This document shows positions 45,226 through 56,457 of a stretch of 64,000 nucleotides of DNA, one piece after another (the first letter of the stretch is position 1; each line of letters starts with the position of its first letter). This DNA comes from Amborella trichopoda (taxonomy: Eukaryota > Streptophyta > Magnoliopsida > Amborellales > Amborellaceae), in NCBI RefSeq assembly GCF_000471905.2, contig NW_006495906.1, positions 666,222 through 730,221 of the forward strand, in the 5' to 3' direction. Made by a program: the position numbers and the translations under genes. Below the pieces are notes generated by a model. It was not told where the DNA came from and made no database searches. It was given only the letters and a program-made list of their open reading frames with translations.

Positions 45226-46360
45226 CACTGTAAGGCTGCCCCGTCGATCCCTGCGAAAGGCAAACAAACTATCATTGCTCTTGAGGTTTGCCATAAGGTA
45301 AACCCCTATGCTCTTTCACTACTCTGAGCCAACACACATAGAGGGTCGGTACACAGAGGCGGAGCCCTTGAGGTCTTCACCCCTCGCACACACTCAAAGG
45401 CTCGTGGTGTAGCAACTCGAGCCACAGCTCAGGGCGACCCTCGTGTCGCCTTGAGCTCGCATCTAGGAATAGGCCTTCTCGGGCCAAACCCTGCATGCCG
45501 CATGCATTCTCTTTCCATAGCTCGGGGCAGTGCTAGGTCTATGCCACCTCAAGCACAGGAGGGTCGACTGCTCCGTCTTCCCTCCCGGCACACACAGCTT
45601 CACCTTGTGTGAGACACGCTCCCGCCTCGTCCCTCACAAACACAAGCTCGTGGATCTCAGCCTCCACAGGTCGAACCCATTGACCGAGCCCGGGCTGACC
45701 CCCAAGTCACTAGGACGGTTAACCCTAAAGGTGCACACGCACCATCTTCGCATGTCCCTTTCAGATCTAGACTCAGGTGGAGTCACAAGCGGGCCCCTCT
45801 TTCGTCTGCCACTCTCCCGACGCCAGGCAAGGACCTCGAGCCCTGGTACTCAAAGGCCTTTCTTAAGAGTACCATCTTGAGCCAACCCCGGGTCATCCAA
45901 ACACCCTGGCCTCACAAGGGAACTTGGGGCAACGACTTGATGTCAGATAGAGGCCTCTAGCCTCCAAAACAAGAACCCAAGCTACGCTTCATCCTTCGGC
46001 CCCACTCCTTGCTCCAGATCAAAGACATGGTCCTCACTTGTTCAAAGAAAACGGGGCAGTCTAGGTCTCAGGCTCGGTTCTGAAATGAGGTCCACAACTG
46101 CCTCAAGATCAAGAAGAAGAAAGGCCTATAGATCCTGACCAGAGAAGCCTCCAAGGTAGTCGAAGTCGCCACCCCTGACGACCTCCTGCTTTGTAATCCC
46201 TTCTTCCCTCTTCAAACTCCAGTGCCTGAGCAAGTTTAGGAGTACTGTTCGATGATCACCACCTAGAAGCCATGGTCCTAAGACCATCAAGAACTGGTCC
46301 TCACAAGATCAACATACAAAGCCCGAGTCCAATCAGGGCAAGCTAAGCCCCTCCAGACTG
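45226..46360 (+). pseudogene. gag: E3 gag, N-terminal region
   Basis: Broken frames equivalent to E2 37,520-38,640: AAGGCTGCCC start, Pro/Thr/Ser-rich words with QGDPRVA (about 45,430), the segment with NPFFPLQTPVPEQV-like sequence (about 46,195-46,240), then RPSRTGPHKIN-like sequence. Interrupted by many stops. Start codon not identifiable because the element's 5' internal end is deleted. Confidence 0.55.
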
Positions 46361-46362
46361 AC

Positions 46363-47258
46363 TTGCCGCACATGACTCGCCAGCCTCGACAGTCTATTGC
46401 ATCACCTGACTCTGACCTCCCTGAGGAAACGGTCAGTGTCATGGTGACTAATGACCTGAACGACGTTCAGGAGGACCGGATGAACAATTTCGAGGAAATG
46501 ATGCAAGCCATCATCGGAAAGATGAAGTGCCTAGAGGCCTCCAAGGCCCCTTCTACGCTTGACTCCTTGACCGGTGAAGACACAGCTCCTAGGCAGGCTC
46601 CCCCACTAGTCTCTCAAGAAAACTCCTCTTCTCGTGGGGTTTCCCGAACTAACATGGATGCTATGGTGGCCCATAACCTCAAGTACAAGGTCCCGGGCAT
46701 GCAGGAAACACCACTCTACTAAAAGCCGTATCCTTTGTACATTAACCCAGTGTTGTTTCCCCCGAACTACCAAAAAGTGAAACTCCCCTTGTTCAATGGT
46801 ACTATGTCTCCCACCAGCATACGACCCACTTCCAAGTGGCCTGCCGGGAGATGGAAACTGACAGACGTCTTCTCCTCTGCCATTTCATAGAAATTCTTGA
46901 AGGACCAGCCTTCCAGTGGTATGCTCGGTTGCCGTCGAACTTGGTAAACACTTGGCAAGAAATGGAGCAGTTGTTCAACCAACGCTTCTACGAGGTCCAA
47001 AGGAACGTAGAAACCATCGAGCTCCTCACCTTGATGCAAAACCCTGGTGAGTCGATTGATAAATTCATCACCCGATGGAAAGAGTTGGCGACCTTTCTCA
47101 CCACTCCCATGACTGAGAATGAAGCATTCCATACCTGGATACGAAACATGCTTCCTGATAGTGCCCTACAACAACAACACCCGTCAACAACAACACCTGT
47201 CAGCAACCTGCCAGCTCAAACTCACGCCCCAGCTACCGGGGCAATCAAAAGGCAGTAA
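46363..47258 (+). pseudogene. gag: E3 gag core (best-preserved Gag in the window)
   Basis: The frame 46,363-46,722 has MNNFEEMMQAIIGKMKCLEA and a Ser/Pro linker. After a stop and a one-base frameshift near 46,812 comes the Retrotrans_gag core in 46,836-47,258: FIEILEGPAFQWYARLPSN, WQEMEQLFNQRFYEVQRNV, LLTLMQNPGESIDKFITRW, TENEAFHTWIRNMLPDSA. The FQWY, F-N-Q-R-F and Q-x-P-x-E-S blocks are the diagnostic core motifs of plant Ty3/gypsy Gag. The protein would form the particle shell. Other copies in this window have lost this core, so E3 is the reference for the family. Confidence 0.85.
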
Positions 47259-48420
47259 TCAGTGCGTCCGTCATCGTGGCTGACACAAAAGGCTTAGCTT
47301 CTCAAACCCTAGACCTCTTCAAGGCACATGCGTCTCCGGCTAGGGGCAAGAAGTAGGCTTACAATAGCATCCCGCCGCCTAAAAACTCTGGACGAAGCGA
47401 CTACTTGACCCATAACCAAAATAAGGTTTCCCCTTCGACACTAAGTGGACACCTGCTGTACTTTGACTATTGCTAGAAATAACATGATACAGTTGCTGGA
47501 GGCCAATACTGCGAAGTTGGCTGGGCAGGAGGCAAATGAGAAGTACTACGCCTATCACAGGAGGGTCTGCCACCCCAATCACGACTGCTATAAGCTCAAC
47601 AACAATATCGAAGCCTTTATCAACAAGGGTCAAATAAAGCTTGAAGAATTGAAAAAGGCGTTTAGGGCAGCTGAGGCATCTCACTTAATCAGAATCCAAG
47701 AAGATGACGGGGCACCCGCCATCCTTCGTGCATGCTTCTCCATAACGCTCGAAGAAGGAATCGCCACCCCAAAGCCAACAAGACAGCCTAAGTTCCTGTC
47801 TCCAGGAGCAGAACCTCTGGTGTGCATATCATTGGATATGAGGCCATGATGTCAGTGAGTGCACTGACTTTCATAAGCTCTTCGTCGAAAAGATGCAACA
47901 GTGCCAGGAAGTTCAAGGTGACCCTACTAGACACCCTCGACTCCCTCTCCCACCTGCACAAGAAGACCTCCCGACGTAAGCCTAGGGAAGCGCCGAGCAA
48001 GAACCCCTCCAGGCCCTTTTCGAAGCAATGCTTCACCAGGGTCTCGTCATCCCCAACTTTTCCAAGCAGCCGAGATCCCTCACCCAGGGCACTCTAGTGC
48101 CCCTATCACCAAGTGTGGGGCCATGAACTCAATGACTGCTCTGGGTTCGAGGCCATAGTCACAGAGGAAGTCCAGCAAGGTCGCATCAACTGGGTGATTC
48201 TTCCAGAACACGTCCAAGCCCTCACTCCTAATCAAGAAGAAGCCACACTATAGGTCCCTCTTGCGTATGCACTAGACTCCTCAGGACTTTCGACGTCTCA
48301 GCCCTGATAAGACTATCATGGGAGAAGCAGGCTCAACTCCTTAAGACACGAGGCAGTCCGCCAGGCTACCGCCTCTCATCAGCCTGATGGGGTGATTTAA
48401 ACACCCCCCGAGGATCCTGA
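47259..48420 (+). pseudogene. gag: E3 gag C-terminal part with zinc-finger-like motif
   Basis: After a stop at 47,256 the frame 47,445-47,849 gives MIQLLEANTAKLAGQEANEK, YYAYHRRVCHPNHDCYKLNN, IEAFINKGQIKLEELKKAF. The Y-x-H-R ... H-x-x-C arrangement followed by I-x-F-I-x-K-G is the Tat-type nucleic-acid-binding motif, but the first Cys (YC-x-x-H in E1 and E2) is Tyr here. RIQEDDGAPAILRA parallels SIQEEDEASSIL in E2. From 47,850 to 48,420 the sequence is interrupted with no recognisable domain. Confidence 0.7.
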
Positions 48421-49240
48421 AGGAGGTGGCCCACAGAAGGAATCATCTTGCTCAGCTGCCAGCAGAGGAAGAATTCATTAGACTCCTTCCTTCGCTACCG
48501 ACCTTGCAAGACTTCATCCCAGGTACATCGCGCCTCATTTTCTCGTCCAATCGAGAAGACGGACCTAAGTCATCAATATCTCAGGAGCCAGCTAAAATGG
48601 GTGATGACTTAAAAAGCACCCCACAATGGTCAAAGTAGGGGTAAGACCTTAAATACCCCCTGTAAACGTCCAACTCCGACGACGACGTAAAAAGCTGCCC
48701 GGAGCGATCTAACCCTTCTTATCCTTCCCTCTAATCTATTTCTTCTACAGGTACCACTCGGTGATTCCCAGACTTTGACTCTTTAACAAGGGAGTTTGTA
48801 GACATTAGCCTCACCATGTCGTAGCAAGAGTGTCTCAGAGAAATGCTGGCCCAAGCGGCAGGATTCTCGACAGCCACCGACACCTTGGCTACCCAATCCA
48901 AAACCAAGCCATCTCTGAGTTCCTGCTCCTATGAAGCCTCCCACATGGTGAAAATCTTGGAAGTACCAACCAGCACGGGGCAAATGGGTCTAAGATCTGA
49001 AAAGAAGCTACAACCCACACCTCAAATGTTCAAGGTCCTCAAATTTCTTGATCCTTCACTTTCCCCTAAACCTACACCTCAACGCTCTACATCCCTAGTA
49101 CAAATTCCCCAGACTATGCCGACTGAACAACAAAGTCAGTTGGTGTCACAAACCAAGACTCAACCAAAACCTGTTCTTAAACCAACCCTACCACCTACAC
49201 CAGTGACTGGATCAGGAACATAGAAGACAAATGAGGATAA
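48421..49240 (+). pseudogene. E3 gag-protease linker
   Basis: Pro/Ser/Gln-rich frames (48,426-48,638; 48,843-49,223), including LLPSLPTLQDFIPGTSRLIF (compare E2 near 40,310) and QSQLVSQTKTQPKPVLKPTL (compare E2 SSQLVGQNKPLPLKPIPQPK). Low complexity but collinear with E2, which argues that it was translated when the family was active. A TAG after GSGT (49,221) interrupts it. Confidence 0.6.
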
Positions 49241-49830
49241 AATAAAATGCGATGTAATTGGGCACTTGAGAAAGCTTCCACTCCTTTTGAGCATCTATGA
49301 TGGCCTCTTGCTGTCTAGAGACTACTATATGGCTTTGGTCTAAGGACTCTCTAACCTAGAGGTGAATGAGATTGAGGTGGAACCTATCAAGGTCGACCTA
49401 GCCATTCTAAGTGGGTGCTTGGCAATCTCCTTTTCCAAAGATGACCTTCAACTAGAAGAGAAATTCCATAATCTCCCCCTCTTCGTCAATGGTGAACTGC
49501 ACGCTTACCCTCTCAATCGGATCATGCTAGATGGAGGGTTAACAGTTAACCTGATGCCAAGAAGGATTCTCACCCGACTGGGATTAGGGTCTGATGACCT
49601 CATTCCTACCCACATCACTGTGCAAGGGTTCAACCAGCCAAGAGAAAAGCCAGCCGACAGTGCGCCTCCGCCTCAAGATTGGTGACCTCAATGATTACAC
49701 TCAGTTTAACATAATCGGCACCGATACCTCTTACAACGTCCTGCTCGGTGGTCCTAGGCTTCATGATTACCGGGTGGTTCCTTCCACGCCCCACCAGTGT
49801 TTCAAGTATAGCTGAGATGGAAGGCCACAC
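49241..49830 (+). pseudogene. pro: E3 retropepsin-like aspartic protease
   Basis: LPLLLSIYDGLLLSRDYYMA-like sequence (49,275-49,335), a stop, then 49,362-49,685: VEPIKVDLAILSGCLAISFS, EEKFHNLPLFVNGELHAYPL, the active-site box IMLDGGLTVNLMP, and THITVQGFNQPREK. The last part shifts frame near 49,660: YTQFNIIGTDTSYNVLLGGP, VVPSTPHQCFKYS. D-G-G replaces the more common D-x-G-S/T, but E2 has the same triad, so it is probably the family form. Family assignment rests on the IMLDGG box and the VPSTxHQ end. Confidence 0.82.
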
Positions 49831-50742
49831 ATGGTCTATGCTGATAAAAGACTGTTCCCCATAGCTGAGACTCACTACATCGATGCCAAGTGCTATTTCA
49901 CATACCTTCCCATACCAAAAAAGTCAAAGGATGATGATCTAAAGTCTTTAGAGAGACAAAACCTTTGTCTCATGACGATGTTGAGGATCTGGGGCAAATG
50001 ATTACAGACATGTTCAAAGAAGAGGAAAGACAAGGCAAGATCTTCCCTTTGACCCCTATCCACCCAAGCATACCTTGCCACCTCTCCGAGGTCATCGTAT
50101 TCTCTTCCGAAGGTGAAGCTTGTCCCTCTACTTCTAATTCGTTAGAAAAAAATGACGAGTCGAAAGTAGCCCCTGAGCCTGAGGAAGCCTCAGAGGTGAA
50201 CCTGCCGGCACCTAGGGTCACCTACACATCAGACCAGCAAAAGGTTTTTCATGTCCCCATTACCCTTTTAGAGATAGAGCTGACGCACCAACCACCACTG
50301 AAGGTGCTCCAGGTTTCGTCCTCCCTTAAGAAGGGGATAGTCGGCAAGCAAAAATAAGGACTTGCACGTCTTTAGGGTTGTTGAAGAAGTATAAGCGGAC
50401 AAGAGTCATCCCTCCAACTCACAGGAATAAGAACCCATGGCAGTGTTAAGAAGCGATGTGTGTAGCCTCCAGAATCGATGGAAGGCTATGCGCATCGTCT
50501 CAAAACACTTAAGGGAGTTTGTCCCTGAGACCAAGACTTATGATGAGCTCAAAAGGAATATACCATGAATCAAAACCAAAGCTCCCCCAGACTGGAGTAT
50601 TTACAGCGAGTAGGCCCATCAAATAATGAGAACCATGAATTATTAGCCCCTCTTCAATCAAACACTAAGGGGTGAGGTAGCAACTGCTCCCCCGTTCGAG
50701 GTTATTGAAGCCACAACAGGCTGCCACAAGATGAAGGAGTGA
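49831..50742 (+). pseudogene. E3 C-terminal extension in place of RT, unknown function
   Basis: Collinear with E2 41,871-42,809. The acidic linker (49,965-50,160) holds DVEDLGQMITDMFKEEERQG and LTPIHPSIP. LPAPRVTYTSDQQKVFHVPI (50,200-50,250) matches FPAPKFTYTPDH in E2. The conserved end (50,440-50,742) has SKHLREFVPETKTYDE, APPDWSIYSE, AHQIMRTMNY, TLRGEVATAPPFEVIEATT, and a TGA at 50,740. Conservation of amino acids across two diverged copies suggests it was once translated. No enzymatic motif recognised. Confidence 0.7.
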
Positions 50743-51128
50743 GCTATTCTACTTCATCTCAAACCATGAAAGGGCAGAAGCAGTGAAACAAAAGAAAAGA
50801 GAAAAACAAAAGACATGCCATTCACATGGAAGAAAAAATAGTCACTTCATTCATCAATCAAAGGTTGTTACAGATATTAGTGAAAAGGCAAAAAGAGGGG
50901 ATTCTGTCACTATCGTTAGCGATTTGGGTACGAAGAGTTACAAATAGAAATATCCACTCAAATCTCAAAGCTAAGCCAGTAATAGTCCTGTTGTGCCGAT
51001 TTGATCCCGTCTTTCGAAGCAGCCACCTGGAGGAGTGCAAACTTTCTAACCAAAGGAGGATATTCCCCACGCTCCAATTGAGGTGAAAATGGGTCCTTTC
51101 CCACCTCGCGGGCCATGATAATCAAGCT
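50743..51128. other. E3 interval between sense and antisense genes
   Basis: No domain on either strand. The + frame 50,826-51,086 and the minus frame 50,858-51,070 overlap and have no matches I recognise. Purine-rich stretch around 50,770-50,840 (AAACAAAAGAAAAGAGAAAA) resembles the same place in E2 (42,830-42,930). Confidence 0.4.
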
Positions 51129-52051
51129 CTACAAATCACCAAAGTTACATTCAAGAATCGCCATGCCCTGCTCATTGTCAAAACAAGAGACCTCTTTAAA
51201 TAACGAAGGAATTTTCGAGGGCAAAATCTCGAAATCTAAGTGAACAAACTGACGCATGAGCAAGCTAGTTCTACGGCTTCCCAAGTGTTCTACAGCAGAG
51301 TCTATAACAGTTAAAGGCCCGGGAAAGAACCTCCGTAGAGGTCTGATAGAGAGATACTCCTTAATAGAAGCCGACTGTTCTAAACACAAAACTTCCCTAG
51401 CTTGTCGAGCCATCTCAATCACTTTCGTTTTGAACAAGTCCGCGCAAGCAACATCGAAATCTAAGAGGTTGTCTATCAGCCTCTTGGCCAAAGAAGGGAA
51501 CATGATCCCCTCAAAGAGAGAAGCCCAGCTGAACAGTTGATAAACGGCTTTAAGAAGATCGCGTCCATTGTCAGCAGGAACATTACGGCTGTTGAGCCTG
51601 GTGATTTGTGTAGGGAAAGGAATCACGGCCTGTGAAACAATGAAGCCTCCCCGAATGAGCCAAATAAGAGGATGAATAACTTGTCCCCGAAAAGGAGATG
51701 ACTACAAAAGCTGTGCCTATGATGGGTTCTCTTCCAACGGGAAACGTGTGTCCCTCTCTCAAGGTTGCAGAAGGAATCGCCCGGTTGCCCATAATTATCA
51801 GATCATACTCGCTCTCACCTCCGGGAAAGGAGGTTGAGGAAAGGGATGCGATTCATTCCCAGTAATAAGAGGCTCTTCGTTGTCAATAACTGTGAGGTCC
51901 CTGCCTGAAGAAGCTTGTCTCCCAGAAGCTTTAGAAGACTCGGTTGATCATCGAGAAGACATGTGTCGAGGGGGGGAGGGGTACCAAATACCACCGTGTC
52001 GCAGAACAAGGGTAGGGCTATTGCCGTCTGCCACCAGGAGGGAATCGTCAT
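51129..52051 (-). pseudogene. E3 antisense gene, product not recognised
   Basis: Read from the minus strand: MTIPSWWQTAIALPLFCDTV ... LGDKLLQAGTSQLLTTKSLL (52,051-51,815), then, after a frameshift and one stop near 51,700, GQVIHPLIWLIRGGFIVSQA and VIPFPTQITRLNSRNVPADN running on to YQLFSWASLFEGIMFPSLAK, RLIDNLLDFDVACADLFKT, EYLSIRPLRRFFPGPLTVID, ILPSKIPSLFKEVSCFDNEQ and a stop at 51,129. The composition is helix-rich and protein-like. It occupies the slot held by the PMD gene in E2 but has none of the PMD words (LLERW, DDCGFLAAYLALFLC, FDRRVR). It could be a different antisense gene or the diverged C-terminal part of one. Confidence 0.55.
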
Positions 52052-52846
52052 CTCACGATCAATTAAGAACCACCGACATCCCGCGAACCAAGGCGCATTA
52101 ATGTCTTGCTCCTGCCGTCAACACGCACCGCACGTGCGACCCTTGAAATCTGGACATGCCGCCTGACACTTGCGACGTGGCCTGTCACCGATCGCCATCC
52201 CATGACTCCTCACCTCCTCGACTGTTACGTTCTCCCAACCCTTTGGTTTCCCATCGGCGCTCTCTTCTGCTCGCTGGGAATCCACTCCTGTCCACCAGGA
52301 AAACCCTCTCCAACCTTCTGCTTGTTATCGGAGTTGGTGAAGAAAACCAAAAATTCCTAAAAGCTTCCCTACAACCTTGATGATTGCCCTTCTCCCCGGT
52401 TTCCACTTTAGCAGTCCACCAAAGCTCATCGCAATTTTGCTAAAATTCTAGTGAACTCAATGCAGCCCCATCTCCTTCTCCTCAGACAACCAGAGAGCAG
52501 GAAAAGCCCTCTGAGCTCTCTGCGACCTCCCCTTAAGTAGCAGAATGACTGGAGAAGCACTCGAACTCTAATAGGACACCTTTGCAAATTTTGCCCGGGC
52601 TCTGAGAGATCTCTTCATTGCTCAGAAAGCCTTGATGCTAGTCGAAAACTGTTCACAATCACGCTGTGAAGCTTCACACTTCCTGAAGCTTGCCAGAAAA
52701 ATCCCTAAGGACCTTTCTCTGTAAGTTCTTGACGAGGAAGTGCTTGCCAAAAAACCCTCGTCAAGAGCTTTGGTTCTATCTGTCTCTCAAAAAGGCCCTT
52801 CTATTGTTTTACCCTTCGGTAAAATAGTAATGTGGGGTTTCTCCCC
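52052..52846 (-). other. Leader of the E3 antisense gene
   Basis: About 0.8 kb between the TATA-like box (52,847) and the first good ATG (52,051, minus). No long frame is needed; a 73-codon Arg/Gly-rich frame (52,406-52,185) has no motif. The E2 leader has a similar length (63,487 to 62,633), although sequence similarity is low. Confidence 0.45.
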
Positions 52847-52854
52847 CTTTTATA
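52847..52854 (-). promoter_or_regulatory. TATA-like promoter of the E3 antisense gene
   Basis: The minus strand reads TATAAAAGGGGGAGAAACCCC, with ACATTACTATTTT downstream. The E2 counterpart (63,487) reads TATATAAGGGGCTAAAACCCC. Box plus the GGGG ... AACCCC context is shared by both elements at the same place, upstream of their antisense genes, which supports a real promoter rather than chance. Confidence 0.65.
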
Positions 52855-52869
52855 CCCCACAGTACCGGA

Positions 52870-53309
52870 AACTTCCCCCGACAAACTCGGAATGATGCTC
52901 CAGTCCCCAGCACTTGACGACGATAAGATCGAGCAGGGATAGCCAAGCTCGAGACTCAAAGCAGCATCATCGCGTACCTGGTCGAGACTTCGTCCAAGGG
53001 ATTAGCATAGCAAGCTTTGTTTAGAAGGTTGTCATCGCGTATCTTGTCTAGGGACTACCACTGAATGCTTCATTAGGAGGCTATTGTTGCGTGCCCTGTC
53101 AAGGGTCACCGTTGTGCATCTAGGCATGGCCTACTGCTGCGTGCTTCACCAAGGGACCTGACGCCATCATACGAGTCTAATGCTACACTTAGCATCATAT
53201 GCAGGCCGTGGTGCTCCCCTTCAGACCATCGTCCCATATCCTCAGGAAGTTCATTCCCTACACCACAACCTCACCCATCAGCGAGCCCAATTTCTGGTAA
53301 TGGCTCTAT
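52870..53309. other. E3 spacer with degenerate repeats
   Basis: Loose repetition of ATCGCGTACCTGGTCGAGAC / ATCGCGTATCTTGTCTAGG and TTGCGTGCCCTGTCAAGG at about 50-60 base spacing (52,965-53,160). No gene seen. Confidence 0.5.
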
Positions 53310-54240
53310 TCCTTCCATCGCCATGATCCGCGCTGCATGACCTTAAATTGCATAGCCATGGTCTGCGCTGCATGACCGTAAATTGCATCGCCATGGTCAG
53401 ATCTGCATGACATGAAATTGCATCTCCATCGTACGCACTGCATGACCTTAAACTGCATCGCCATGGTCCGCACTGCATCACCCTAAACTACATCACCATG
53501 GTTCATGCTGCATGACCTTAAACTGCATAACCATGGTCCACGTTGCATGATCATAAACTGCATCGCTATGTTCCACGCTGCATGACCTTAAATTGTATCG
53601 CCATGGCACGCGCTGCATGACCTTAAACTTCATCGCCATGGTCCGCGCTGCATGACCTTAAATTGCATCCCTATGGTCGGCACTGCATGACCTTAAATTA
53701 CATCGCCATGGTCCTTTCTGTATGACCTTAAACTGCATCATCATGGTCTGCGCTGCATGACCTTAAACTGCATCGCCATGGTCTGCTTTTCATGACCTTT
53801 AACAGCATCGCCATGGTCAATGTATGATCGTACACTACATCGCCATGGTTCGCTCTGCATAACCTTAAACTGCATTACCATAGTCCTTGTCCCACAATTA
53901 AAAACTATATGACCATGGCCCGAACTGTCTGACCTTAAACTATATTGGACGTCTAGTTGTACGACCTCAAACTGCAAAGTCCTTATCACATGACTTTAAA
54001 CTTACGAGCATGGTCCAGTTGTGTGACCTTAAACCATAGTGCATGTCCTGACCGCATGACGTTAAAATGCTTTGTACCACGGTCCAAACTATGAACCTAA
54101 ACTGTAGAGGAGGTCTAGTTGCCCGACCAAAAACTGCATGGTCCTAGCCGTATGACTTTAATGTGCATAGCCATGGTCAGAGCTACAAGACCCTAAAACT
54201 GTAATGCGTAGCACATCGAATGGTCCATTCGCATAACTCT
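53310..54240. repeat. Tandem array, 35-bp unit (CATGACCTTAAACTGCATCG)
   Basis: About 20 or more units of CATGACCTTAAACTGCATCG plus CCATGGTCCGCGCTG; the first ones are exactly 35 bases, later ones (after 53,880) are longer and more diverged. The core word is the reverse complement of the E1 array at 14,440-14,930. It lies between the antisense promoter and the 3' LTR. Confidence 0.9.
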
Positions 54241-54570
54241 AACTGAACCCCCAATGGAGTTCAATGCATGTAAGGGTTGTACTCATCCCATCACCTTCAG
54301 AGAGTTTGGGACATCCTTCCTTCAACCCAGAAGGGGGTTCATCTGTGACCTAGCCTCTCGAAGTTCCATGCACACCGATATTCATTATCCCCATGGAGTC
54401 TCACTAGCCCTCCTAATCCCCAATCAAGCCTTTCCCCTTAACTACCCTTCATAGGGTCACCACCTCCATCTACATCTCTTCACATGTGGATAGCCTTAAC
54501 TATCTTTATCCTCAGGGAGTCAGATTGCTATCCACATACCTACCCCCATGCAGCTCTACTGACATGGCGA
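54241..54570. other. E3 3' region segment related to E1 12,400-12,960
   Basis: Contains ACCCCCAATGGAGTT, CCCCATGGAGTCTCACTAGC and CCTCAGGGAGTCAG, reverse-complement relatives of the E1 CACTGGGGAT repeats, but without a clear period. No gene. Confidence 0.5.
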
Positions 54571-54800
54571 CTCGCACATGGTCCATGTTGCATGACCTTA
54601 AACAACATAGCCACAGTCTAAACTATATGACCATAAACCGTAGCGGAGGTGTAGTTGCACGACCACAAACTGCACGGTCCTAGTTGCATGACTTTAAACT
54701 GTGTAACCACAGTCCAAGCTATATGACCTTAAACCATAGTGCACGTGTTGGCCGCATGACATTAAACTGCTTCGTCCAGGTCTAGGAGGCACGACTTTAA
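54571..54800. repeat. Second block of CATGACCTTAAAC repeats
   Basis: Units such as GCATGACCTTAAACAACATA, CTATATGACCATAAACCGTA, GTTGCACGACCACAAACTGC. Reverse complement aligns with E1 12,160-12,380 in the same order, ending in CACGACTTTAAAGATGCCCC. Confidence 0.8.
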
Positions 54801-55250
54801 AGATGCCCCACGTGCTCGCACAAGTCCCCTTTTGCACTCATCGCCACACACGTCTTCCCTAACTGGCCCATTGGTGCTCGCATACCCTCTTCTTCTTCTC
54901 CCCAGTGAGCCTACTTAGGCCCATATTCCCTTCACATGCATCACCACGCATGTCTTCCCTAGTCGACCCATTTGTGTACGTGGGCCACCTACACCACTTC
55001 GATTACCTCTCCAGTGAGTCTACGTGCGCACACACACCCTTTACGTGCAACGCCATGCACATCTTCCCGAGCTAGCCCATCCATGTGTGCGAGCCACCTT
55101 CACAATCTTTCATTTAATTTCCCAAAATCTTACCCATGCTTACCAAACGACGAGACATCTCACCATCAGTTAATGGGTCACCACTTTTCACCTACCATCT
55201 AATCAACTCTCTATAGGCAACTTCATGCCACCTTCCCAAATGAGTCAAAG
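54801..55250. repeat. Imperfect repeats of about 120 bp in E3 3' region
   Basis: Three copies share CACG(C/T)(A/G)TCTTCCC(T/G)A, then CCCATTxGTG and CCAGTGAG(C/T)CTAC (about 54,850, 54,945 and 55,060). Not coding. Confidence 0.65.
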
Positions 55251-55259
55251 TCACGCTCA

Positions 55260-55730
55260 GACTCAATCTATGGCATCTACAGACTGCCATTCCTTACCCC
55301 TATGGTCTAGCTGTATGACCCTAAAACTATAGTGCACATCCTGGTCGCATGATGTTAAAAGGCATCGCATAGGCCTTGAAGGTACGACCCTAAACACATG
55401 CCTTCTCCAAAAAAAATGGGCATGGTGTACACTTGGACATGGGAACACCAAGAGTAAAAATGACGGACGGGCATGGTCACAAAACCATGAGTATGAGAGT
55501 TCCATGGAAAAATAAACCCAGGCACGGTGAAAACCCCAAAAGGGCACCGTGAGAAAAATTGGATGAAAAGGGTGGACATGACCACAAAGTCATGGGTAAA
55601 AGAGCCCGAAAATAACAAAAGTTGGTGAAAAATGTCTTCACGGTGCCATTTTCCTTGTTCAACTGAAAACTAGTGAAAGGGCGCTTGGGCTGACAAAGCA
55701 GGTTGACGCACTTCCACGGTGTCAGTCGAG
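55260..55730. other. E3 3' region segment collinear with E1 11,830-12,140
   Basis: GGGCATGGTGTACACTTG, ACAAAACCATGAGTATGAGA, CCAAAAGGGCACCGTGAG match the reverse complement of E1. Minus-strand frames (55,263-55,547; 55,355-55,618; 55,477-55,737) overlap each other, so at most one could be coding; none has a domain. Confidence 0.6.
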
Positions 55731-55739
55731 ACCCCATTA

Positions 55740-56030
55740 ATCACGGCTCGTTAGGGAGTGAGAGCCTCCCAAGATCTCCCTAGTTTTCACGGCTCGATAG
55801 GGCATGAGAGCCTCACAAGATCTCTCCAGTTTCCATGGCTCGTTAGGGAGTGAGAACCTCACATGATCTCCCCGGTTTTCATGGCTCTTCAGGGAGTGAG
55901 AGCCTCACAAGATCTCCCAAGTTTCCATGGCTCATCAGGGAATGAGATCCTCATAAGATATCCCCAGTTTCAATGACTCATCAGGGAGTGAGAGCCTCAT
56001 AAGATATCCCCAGTACAACAAAAACAAGAG
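55740..56030. repeat. Tandem array, about 46-bp unit (GGCTCGTTAGGGAGTGAGAG)
   Basis: Six units of CACGGCTCGTTAGGGAGTGA plus GAGCCTCACAAGATCTCCCC plus AGTTTT. It lies some 430 bases before the 3' LTR. Confidence 0.88.
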
Positions 56031-56457
56031 TCCTTGAGGGTGAGGACGATGACGAAAAGATCTCTCCAGAAATGCTCAGGGCCATTATGAAGGCAAGAGA
56101 CTGACAAGGCCAGGGTTTCCACAGGATTCAGGGTACATCTCGCCATAACCCTCTAGCCAATAGGGGACTAGATTTTGGGCGGGCCAGAAGCCCCTTACTG
56201 GACTCCGCTAGATGGGACCCACAGGGATACCCTACACATCAAAGGCAAACCTGGTGTAGTAGCAGTGCCGACCAGAGGTTCGTAGCATTTGGCCTTCAAA
56301 AAAGTCTTGGTTTTGTACGAGGAGGTCTTGACAAAGGCCTCATGCTCCAAAACCACAGATAGTCTCTTAAGGGTGAGGACTCTATGAAGATCCCTCAAAA
56401 TTCCTGAATGATTACACTTAGCGATTCTCTCGAGGCACAACATTCAGCTGAGCATGC
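56031..56457 (+). other. E3 segment upstream of the 3' LTR
   Basis: CTTGAGGGTGAGGACGATGA is related to the reverse complement of E1 10,740-10,810. The last 30 bases (CTCTCGAGGCACAACATTC, then AGCTGAGCATGC) are shared with E1 immediately outside its 3' LTR and should contain the plus-strand primer. A classic purine tract is not obvious. Confidence 0.5.
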
